Shown here piece after piece: positions 58,256-64,000 of a DNA stretch of 64,000 nt (the first letter of the stretch is position 1; every line of letters starts with the position of its first letter). The translations under genes were made by a program, and so were the position numbers. Source of the stretch: Stenotrophomonas maltophilia. GTDB lineage: Bacteria > Pseudomonadota > Gammaproteobacteria > Xanthomonadales > Xanthomonadaceae. The stretch is taken from assembly GCA_900113425.1 (NCBI GenBank), contig FOZF01000001.1:347603-411602 (forward strand). Reading direction: 5' to 3'. Under the pieces are notes generated by a model. The model saw only the letters and a list, made by a program, of their open reading frames with translations. It ran no database searches and was not told the origin of the DNA.

Positions 58256-58270
58256 TCGCCCGCCCCGCTG

Positions 58271-58534
58271 CTACAGCGCTTCGCCGGCATCGGCGAGCCG
58301 CGACTCGATCAACGCGTACCATTGCTCCAGCATGTCGATCAGCATGTCCAGCTCCGCATCGGCACGCTGCGCCCGGCCGCTGCGCAGGCAGGCCTGGGTT
58401 TCCTGCAGCTGGGCGAGGAACCCGGCCACGGTATCGGCCTGCAGGATCAGGCCCGGCAGGCGCCGCCCGGGGATGCGCACGACCGCATGATTGCCGAGCT
58501 GGCCATACACGCTGAGGGTGGTTTCCGTCTTCAT
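58271..58534 (-). CDS. Small conserved hypothetical protein (DUF6959-like)
   Basis: This protein is about 87 residues if it starts at the ATG at 58534 (MKTETTLSVYGQLGNHAV), or 96 if at 58561. The block AVVRIPGRRLPGLILQADTVAGFLAQL recalls the small DUF6959 family, from memory and unverified. The rest is helical (AELDMLIDMLEQWYALIESRL). No signal peptide, no catalytic motif. Function unknown. It sits between the CLC gene and a large hairpin. Confidence 0.68.
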   Translation of the reverse strand: MKTETTLSVYGQLGNHAVVRIPGRRLPGLILQADTVAGFLAQLQETQACLRSGRAQRADAELDMLIDMLEQWYALIESRLADAGEAL

Positions 58535-58580
58535 GGACAGAGGCAGGAATTGGGCGTTCATCGCGTGCACCGTATGAAAA

Positions 58581-58642
58581 CCTGAGCCACCGGCAGGGGT
58601 GGACGACGGGGGAGACGTGGCCACGTCCTGCCGGTGGTCAGG
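58581..58642. repeat. Nested inverted repeats forming a large hairpin
   Basis: Outer arms of about 16 bp (CCACCGGCAGG/CCTGCCGGTGG extended by CCTGA/TCAGG with one bulge) enclose a perfect 14-bp palindrome GACGTGG-CCACGTC at 58614-58627. The element fills the gap between two same-strand genes and probably ends the OmpA-lipoprotein transcript. Confidence 0.6.
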
Positions 58643-58684
58643 GGGGACTCGGGATGCCGGAGCATGGCCACGGCGCGGGAGACT

Positions 58685-59524
58685 TCAGCGCGGGTGCGCG
58701 ACCCCGACGATCTGCACCCGGCGATTCGGCGCAAGGCACGCGATCAGCTCGCGACGGTTGCGCTGCGCGCACTGCACGATCGGTTCAGCCGCGCCGCGCC
58801 CTTCGGCACTGATGCTGCCCGGCGGCACTCCGCCCTGCACCAGGGCCGCTCGCACCGCTTCGGCCCGCTTCTGCGAGAGTTGCTGGTTGTAGCTGGCCGC
58901 ACCGATACGGTCGGTGTAGCCGACGACCTGGATCGACTGCACCTTGCTGGCCTCGCGGACCTGCGCCAGGATGCCCTGCACCGCCTGCTGGCCTTCGGCG
59001 CTGAGTACCGCGCTGTCGAAACCGAACAGTGCATCGGCGGCCAGGCGCAGCGGCTGTTCAGGCAGTGGCGCGGGTGCCGGAGGCGGAGGCGGCGGCCGCG
59101 GCGGGTCCAGCACGGCGGCGCAGGATTCGGGCTTCCAGTAGCCGGCCTGGGCGATGCCCTTGTTGTCGAAGCGCACCTGGAACTGGCAGGTGAAGTACTC
59201 GGCGCCCTGTGCGGTGCGGAAGTTGAACAGGTAGTTCCACTCGCGCACGCCCCACATGCCTTCGTTGAAGTGCGGCGTACCCAGCAGGCTGTACAGCTGC
59301 CGCTTGCTCATCCCGGGCGCGAAGCGGCGCAGGTCGGCGATGTCGGGATAGGTACCCTCCTTCAACGACGCCCTGGAGACTTCCGGGAAGGCCACTGCCG
59401 TGGCCTCCGCCGGACCCTCACCGGCGGGCGCGTGGCTGCGGCAGGCGGCCAGAAGGCCGGCGGCGAGGATCAGGCCCAGCGACGCGGCGATGCGGCCGGC
59501 GCGGGCGATGCGATGCTGATTCAT
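58685..59524 (-). CDS. BamE-OmpA fusion lipoprotein
   Basis: This 279-residue outer-membrane lipoprotein has a signal peptide ending in lipobox LLAAC. Residues 50-135 resemble the SmpA/OmlA (BamE) domain: LRRFAPGMSKRQLYSLLGTPHFNEGMWGVREWNYLFNF. A proline run links to a C-terminal OmpA-like peptidoglycan-binding domain (ALFGFDSAVLSAEGQQAV, VVGYTDRIGAASYNQQLSQKRAEAV, NRRVQIV). It should tether the outer membrane to the cell wall. It lies just downstream of the giant adhesin gene, after a strong hairpin, and could assist its assembly or surface display. Confidence 0.88.
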   Translation of the reverse strand: MNQHRIARAGRIAASLGLILAAGLLAACRSHAPAGEGPAEATAVAFPEVSRASLKEGTYPDIADLRRFAPGMSKRQLYSLLGTPHFNEGMWGVREWNYLFNFRTAQGAEYFTCQFQVRFDNKGIAQAGYWKPESCAAVLDPPRPPPPPPAPAPLPEQPLRLAADALFGFDSAVLSAEGQQAVQGILAQVREASKVQSIQVVGYTDRIGAASYNQQLSQKRAEAVRAALVQGGVPPGSISAEGRGAAEPIVQCAQRNRRELIACLAPNRRVQIVGVAHPR

Positions 59525-59551
59525 GTCATTCCCCCTGTAGACGGTTGCGCG

Positions 59552-59581
59552 GCCGCCGGGCCGCGATCGCGGCCCGGCGGC
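59552..59581 (-). terminator. Perfect 30-bp palindrome after the adhesin gene
   Basis: A fully GC-rich palindrome (left arm GCCGCCGGGCCGCGA, centred on CGATCG) begins 6 bp after the adhesin stop. It would form a 13-15 bp stem in RNA. It separates the adhesin from the BamE-OmpA gene, whose AGGGGG ribosome site follows. Confidence 0.75.
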
Positions 59582-59587
59582 GGCGGT

Positions 59588-62500
59588 TTACCACTGGATA
59601 CCGGCACCGACGGCCACACCGGCCTCGCCACGGCTGTTGGTGGAGCCGCTGAACTTGTAGATCCAGCGGCCTCCTTCCGAGACACCGGACAGACCCACCG
59701 CCACGCCCGATTCGCCGTTGTAGCTGCCGGCGGCGAACGAGGCCATGCTGCGGCCCGCTTCGCTCGGCTGCGGCAGCGAGGCCGTGGCCATGGCTGAAGC
59801 GATGCCGGCCGAAGCACGGTTGTCGGTCCTGCGCAGGTCGCGCTCGAAGCCCCCCATGCGCTCGTCGGTATAGGCCTTCGACCAGTCCAGGGTCTGTGCC
59901 ATGCCGGACTTCAGCTGATCGACGTTGACCGCATCGGTGCCTGCCGTGCCGGCGGCGACGTTGCGGACCGTGGTCGGGCCGCTGGTGCTGCTGCCGAGAG
60001 TGACACTGTTGAAGTTGGTGGCGCCGTTGACGGTGGTGTCGTAGCGGATGGTGCCCTGCTGCGAGGCCTGCAGCTGCCGCACGTTGACCGCATCCGTGGC
60101 CTGGGTGCCGTCTGCCACATTGACCACCTGCCGTTCGGCGCCGCTGGCCCCCACCGAAACCGTGTTGGCACGGTTGGCCACCGACCCTGCGCCCAGTGCC
60201 ACCGAGTTGTCGGCCTGTGCCTGCGAGCCGTTGCCCAGGGCCGTCGAATTGGCACCGGCAGCCGTCGATCCGGCACCACCGGCCGCGGAATTGGCGCCCG
60301 TCGCGGCCGGATCGGCCAGGTTGTTGCTGTTGTTGGCGCGGAAGCTGCCGGCGACGTTGGTGATGTTCTGGATCTTCTGGTCGGTGTAGGCCTTGGACTG
60401 ATCGATGGCATAGTTCACGCCATTCTTCAGCTGGCCGACATTGGTGGCGTCGTGATCGTCCGAGCCGTCGGCAACGTGGGTGATCTTGCGTTCACTGCCG
60501 CTGCTGCCGACCGACACTTCGCCTGCCGAATTGCTGGCACCCGTCTGACCATAGGCACCGGTATAGCCGCTCTGCGCGCCGACGCTGGCCACCGAGCCGG
60601 CACCCAGTGCCACGCTGTTGTCCGCGCTGGCGTTGGCACCGTTGCCGACTGCCACGGCCGAAGCACCTGCCGCACTGGCCTGCGGACCCACCGCCAGCGC
60701 CTCCGCACCTGCCGCAGCGGCCGCCGCGGCGCTGGAGTTCACTGCCAGGTACGGGCTGCCGCCACCGTTGGTGATGCGCTGGTTGAGCACCCTCAGCGAA
60801 CCGTCCACCGCGGAGAACGCCGCGGTGACGTTGCTGTAGTCGTTGGCGGTCAGGGTGCCGTCGGTGGCGATGCTGGAGATGCTGAATGACGGCGCGGTCC
60901 ACAGATTGGTGGTGCCGTCGAAGGCCGTGCTGCCACCGAAGTAGCTGGCGATGGTCGAGTTCGTGCTGAACAGCTGGTCGCCGGTGATCGCGTCGCTGCT
61001 GCCTGCAAGGATGCTGCCGGCCGCCACGTTGGTCACCTTCACCGCCCCCGTGCCGGTACCGCTCAGGGTGACCGTGTTGACGACGTTGCCACTGCCATCG
61101 ACATCGTACTTCACCGCGCGCTTGTCGATATCGTCGGTCTGGTCGGCGACATTGGCCAGCGAATTGCTGACCGCGTCAAAGGCGGTGCCGACGTCGTTGT
61201 AGCTGCCCTGGCTGATGGTGCCATTGGCGGCGATGTTGTTGATCGTGTAGGTCGGCGCGGTCAGCACACCGGCCGCATTGACCGCCGCACCGCCCCCGAG
61301 ATGGGTGGCGACAGCCTGGTTGGCAGCGAACAGCTGGGCACCATTGATGGCTTCGCTGCTCGTGGCACTCACCTGGCCCGGACCGAGGTTGCGCAGCGTG
61401 GTCGCCGTGCCGCCCTGACCCAGCGTGGCGCTGGCGTAGTTGACGCTGCCATCGCCATTGAGGTCGTAGCGCAGCGCGCCTTCCTCCGAGGCCTGCAGCT
61501 GGCCCAGGTTCACCGCATCGGTGGCAGCCGTACCGGCGGCCAGATTCGTCACCTGGCGTTCGGCACCCGCGGCACCGATCGACACGCTGTTCGCACGATC
61601 AGCCAGGCTGCCGGCACCCACCGCGATCGCGTTGGCCGCCGTGGCGCGGGCGTTGGTACCGACCGCGATGGAGTCGGCACCGGTGGCCACCGCCTCCACG
61701 CCCGTGGAGTTCACCCGCAGGTACTTGGTGCCGCCGTTGCGGATATCGTTGATCTGCGTGTTGAGATTGACCAGCGAGCCGTCGACGGCGTCGAAGGCAT
61801 CGGTCGCATTGTTGTACAGACCCTGGGCGATGGCGCCGTCGGTGGAGATCGTGCTGATCTCGAACAGCGGCGCGGTGAAGGCGCCACTGACCGGATCGAA
61901 AGCGGTGATGCCACCGAAGAAGCCGGCGATGGCGGCGTTGGTGGTGGCCAGCTGGCCGCCGTTGACGGCCTCCAGGCTGCCGGCGGTCACCGCACCCGCG
62001 GCGAGGTTGCCGATGGTGGTGGTACCCGTGCCGTTGCCGAGCGTGACGCGGCGATAGTCTGGATTGCCTGCGCCATCGACGTCGTACATCACCGCGCCGG
62101 CCGAAACATCATCGATCAGGCTGATCGCGCCCTTCAACTGGGCGACATTGACCGCATCGGTATTGGCGCTACCCGCAGCCAGGTTGGTGATCTGGCGCTC
62201 GCCACCGTTGGCCGTACCCACCGAAACTTCACCGGCAGAGACCTGGGCGGCGGTCAGGCCATAGGCGCTGTAGCTGGCCTGTGCGCCGCGCAGTGCTGCG
62301 GAACGGTAGCCCAGCGCCACCGAATTGGCCTGGTTCGAGGTCGCCTCCGCACCCAGCAGGGTCTGGCCGTTGGCGGTACCCACCGCGCTGTCGCCGACGA
62401 TCACCGAGTGGCCCATGCGCGCGGCGTAGTCCGCGGTCGGCACGCCGGTTGGATTGGTCGGATCGTTGGGACCGGCGCCCGGGAACGCCACGTTGGCATC

Positions 62501-64000
62501 CACCTTCGGCAGCTCATGGCGGGCGTTGGCGCCGATCACCACTTCCTTGGAGCCGTTGGCAAAGGCGCCGTCACCCATCAGCACCTGGTAATCCTGTGCG
62601 GCGTTGACCGCCCAGCAGGAGATGTCGGCCAGCACGATATCCAGGCACTTGGCGGCCCACGCCGGCGAATCCGTCGGCAGCAGCAGGCCCAGCAGGCCAC
62701 CGGGGTTGCCGTTGTTGATGTTGTAGATGTAACTGTCGGAGGTGACGCCACCGATCAGGGTCAGGTGCGAGCTGCCACCGGTCACCGCGCCACCCAGTCC
62801 ATTGAGGGTGCTGCCGACCGGTGACAGGTTCACGACGGGCAGGCCGAGCACGTTGACCGTGGAGTAGGCCTGCATCACGTTCGCGTTGCTGAGCTTGAGA
62901 TTGCCATTGTGCAGATAGCCATCACCACCGAACAGGCTGCTGGTCGTCGGGCCGATCAGCTGGCCGACGTTGCCGACCAGGCCACCGGTACCGATGATGA
63001 GTCCCGCATTCGGATCAGCCGGAGCGGGTGCTTTCGGGCTGTCCGGCGGGATCGCCGAGGGCTGGGTCAGGCCCAGGCCACCCAGCGTGCCCCCCACCAG
63101 TCCCCCGACTGCGCCGCCGAGATTGTTGACGGTACCGTTGAGGTTGCCATCCAGCAGGTTGCCCACCGCACCGCCGACGTTGCCGAGCGTGCCGGTGAGT
63201 ACGCCGCCCAGCCCGCTGCCCGGCGTGGTGCTGCCGTCCCCGAGCAGGCCGCCGACAACGCTGCCGACCGAGCCGACCGTATTGTTGAGCGCACCGCCCA
63301 CGGCACCTCCGATGGTGCCGACGGTGCCGTTGAGCACGCCACCCACCGCACCACCAACTGCGCCGACCGTGCCGTTGAGTACGCCTCCGACTGCACCGCC
63401 GACCGCGCCCACCGTGCCGTTCAACGCACCGCCTACGGCGCTGCCGACCGTGCCGACGGTGCCGTTGAGCGCACCGCCGACTGCACCGCCGACCGTGCCG
63501 ACGGTTCCATCGAGGACGCCGCCGACCGCACCTACAGTGCCGTTCAACGCGCCGCCTACGGCGCTGCCGACCGTGCTGACGGTGCCGTTGAGCGCACCGC
63601 CGACTGCACCGCCGACCGTGCCGACGGTTCCATCGAGGACGCCGCCGACCGCACCTACAGTGCCGTTCAACGCGCCGCCTACGGCGCTGCCGACCGTGCT
63701 GACGGTGCCGTTGAGCGCACCGCCGACTGCACCGCCGACGGTGCCGACGGTTCCATCGAGGACACCGCCGACTGCACCTACGGTGCCGTTCAACGCGCCA
63801 CCGACAGCACTGCCGACCGTGCCAACCGTGCCGTTGAGCGCACCGCCGACTGCACCACCGACCGTGCCGACAGTTCCATCCAGGACGCCGCCGACCGCAC
63901 CTACAGTGCCGTTCAGAGCGCCACCCACAGCACCGCCGACCGTGCCGACAGTTCCGTCGAGAACGCCGCCAACCGCGCCCACAGTGCCGTTCAACGCCCC
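59588..64000 (-). CDS. Trimeric autotransporter adhesin (YadA/Hia type), 5' end outside the window
   Basis: At least 1468 residues of a type Vc adhesin; the gene continues past the right edge, so signal peptide and first domains are not seen. From the visible N-terminal side: a glycine-rich repeat tract (about 1-250), a Pro-rich hinge, several YadA-like head stretches (SIAVGTNARATAANAIAVG, NSVSIGAAG, NSVALGAGSVA) alternating with neck and stalk motifs (DAVNVAQLKGA, DAVNLGQLQAS, DAVNVDQLKSG), and the C-terminal membrane anchor (SMASFAAGSYNGESGVAVGLSG ending GAGIQW). It should trimerise and mediate attachment or biofilm formation. Confidence 0.94.
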   Translation of the reverse strand, partial: GALNGTVGAVGGVLDGTVGTVGGAVGGALNGTVGAVGGVLDGTVGTVGGAVGGALNGTVGTVGSAVGGALNGTVGAVGGVLDGTVGTVGGAVGGALNGTVSTVGSAVGGALNGTVGAVGGVLDGTVGTVGGAVGGALNGTVSTVGSAVGGALNGTVGAVGGVLDGTVGTVGGAVGGALNGTVGTVGSAVGGALNGTVGAVGGAVGGVLNGTVGAVGGAVGGVLNGTVGTIGGAVGGALNNTVGSVGSVVGGLLGDGSTTPGSGLGGVLTGTLGNVGGAVGNLLDGNLNGTVNNLGGAVGGLVGGTLGGLGLTQPSAIPPDSPKAPAPADPNAGLIIGTGGLVGNVGQLIGPTTSSLFGGDGYLHNGNLKLSNANVMQAYSTVNVLGLPVVNLSPVGSTLNGLGGAVTGGSSHLTLIGGVTSDSYIYNINNGNPGGLLGLLLPTDSPAWAAKCLDIVLADISCWAVNAAQDYQVLMGDGAFANGSKEVVIGANARHELPKVDANVAFPGAGPNDPTNPTGVPTADYAARMGHSVIVGDSAVGTANGQTLLGAEATSNQANSVALGYRSAALRGAQASYSAYGLTAAQVSAGEVSVGTANGGERQITNLAAGSANTDAVNVAQLKGAISLIDDVSAGAVMYDVDGAGNPDYRRVTLGNGTGTTTIGNLAAGAVTAGSLEAVNGGQLATTNAAIAGFFGGITAFDPVSGAFTAPLFEISTISTDGAIAQGLYNNATDAFDAVDGSLVNLNTQINDIRNGGTKYLRVNSTGVEAVATGADSIAVGTNARATAANAIAVGAGSLADRANSVSIGAAGAERQVTNLAAGTAATDAVNLGQLQASEEGALRYDLNGDGSVNYASATLGQGGTATTLRNLGPGQVSATSSEAINGAQLFAANQAVATHLGGGAAVNAAGVLTAPTYTINNIAANGTISQGSYNDVGTAFDAVSNSLANVADQTDDIDKRAVKYDVDGSGNVVNTVTLSGTGTGAVKVTNVAAGSILAGSSDAITGDQLFSTNSTIASYFGGSTAFDGTTNLWTAPSFSISSIATDGTLTANDYSNVTAAFSAVDGSLRVLNQRITNGGGSPYLAVNSSAAAAAAAGAEALAVGPQASAAGASAVAVGNGANASADNSVALGAGSVASVGAQSGYTGAYGQTGASNSAGEVSVGSSGSERKITHVADGSDDHDATNVGQLKNGVNYAIDQSKAYTDQKIQNITNVAGSFRANNSNNLADPAATGANSAAGGAGSTAAGANSTALGNGSQAQADNSVALGAGSVANRANTVSVGASGAERQVVNVADGTQATDAVNVRQLQASQQGTIRYDTTVNGATNFNSVTLGSSTSGPTTVRNVAAGTAGTDAVNVDQLKSGMAQTLDWSKAYTDERMGGFERDLRRTDNRASAGIASAMATASLPQPSEAGRSMASFAAGSYNGESGVAVGLSGVSEGGRWIYKFSGSTNSRGEAGVAVGAGIQW
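63283..64000 (-). repeat. Coding tandem repeats with 123-bp period
   Basis: The adhesin's glycine-rich tract is built from 15-residue units (N/D)GTVG(T/A)VGGAVGGAL and shortened 11-residue units (NGTVGAVGGVL). Above about 63.43 kb they combine into an 11+15+15-residue super-repeat, 123 bp in DNA. The phrase GGTTCCATCGAGG recurs at about 63502, 63625 and 63748, and a variant near 63871. The last three copies are nearly identical at the DNA level, so copy number can change by slippage or recombination without breaking the frame. Confidence 0.9.

Noticed and set aside
63283..64000. Regular repeats considered as a CRISPR array
   Set aside because: The repeats are in frame, contiguous and encode NGTVG-type units of an adhesin; there are no unique spacers and no cas genes.
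1..64000. tRNA, rRNA, insertion sequences or prophage
   Set aside because: Reading all gaps longer than about 100 bp showed no tRNA-like cloverleaf ends, no rRNA and no transposase or integrase among the translated frames.

Overview
This is a GC-rich window with dense, overlapping operons. Its gene content points to a gammaproteobacterium of the family Xanthomonadaceae, most likely Stenotrophomonas (S. maltophilia complex). The evidence is an entC-E-B-B'-F-A catecholate siderophore operon in the arrangement described for S. maltophilia, GTAG-headed palindromic repeats of the SMAG type, and a moaA-moaCB-moeA-moaD-moaE-mobA operon next to an Fnr-type regulator. No rRNA, tRNA, insertion sequence, phage or CRISPR locus was seen. 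The genus is inferred from these features, not from a database search.

Layout. 1-5.7 kb (minus strand): molybdenum cofactor operon ending in an Fnr-like oxygen sensor. 5.9-14 kb: L,D-transpeptidase with a small Lpp-like lipoprotein, an MFS exporter/SDR pair with a divergent LysR regulator, an RcnB-like protein, a periplasmic retropepsin-like protease, a MASE2-GGDEF diguanylate cyclase and an M14 peptidase. 14.2-18.0 kb (plus): a four-gene operon, DUF3348, DUF802, a MotB/OmpA-like protein and DUF2894, which looks like an ion-driven MotAB/ZorAB-type inner-membrane complex of unknown function. 18.0-27.6 kb (minus): a seven-gene siderophore operon with a Fur-like site upstream. 28-32.6 kb: SMAG array, LLM oxidoreductase, thioredoxin lipoprotein, and sodA with a flavin reductase and a TPR protein behind a SoxR-like promoter. 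32.6-35.6 kb: fatty-acid desaturase and its reductase, divergent from a FabR/DesT-like repressor with two overlapping operators. 35.9-38.3 kb: classical autotransporter.

38.4-48 kb is a manganese and ribonucleotide reductase region. A TonB-dependent receptor and mntH share the same palindromic operator, with mntR between them. Beside mntH lies a nrdA-nrdB-flavodoxin-thioredoxin operon whose promoter carries two NrdR-like boxes. 48-54.2 kb: MDR oxidoreductase, BetT-type choline transporter, VOC protein, MdtIJ pair with a divergent LysR regulator, and a second M14 peptidase. 54.3-64 kb: a Fur-type TonB siderophore receptor, a divergent CLC channel, a BamE-OmpA fusion lipoprotein, and the 3' part of a very large trimeric autotransporter adhesin with 123-bp tandem repeats that runs off the right edge.

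Several units plausibly act together. Iron is served by the ent operon and the TonB receptor at 54.3 kb. Manganese and oxidative stress are served by MntH, MntR, the receptor at 38.5 kb, Mn-type SodA and possibly the flavodoxin-linked ribonucleotide reductase. Anaerobic molybdoenzyme maturation is served by the moa/moe/mob genes with Fnr. The most interesting unassigned system is the DUF802 motor-like operon.
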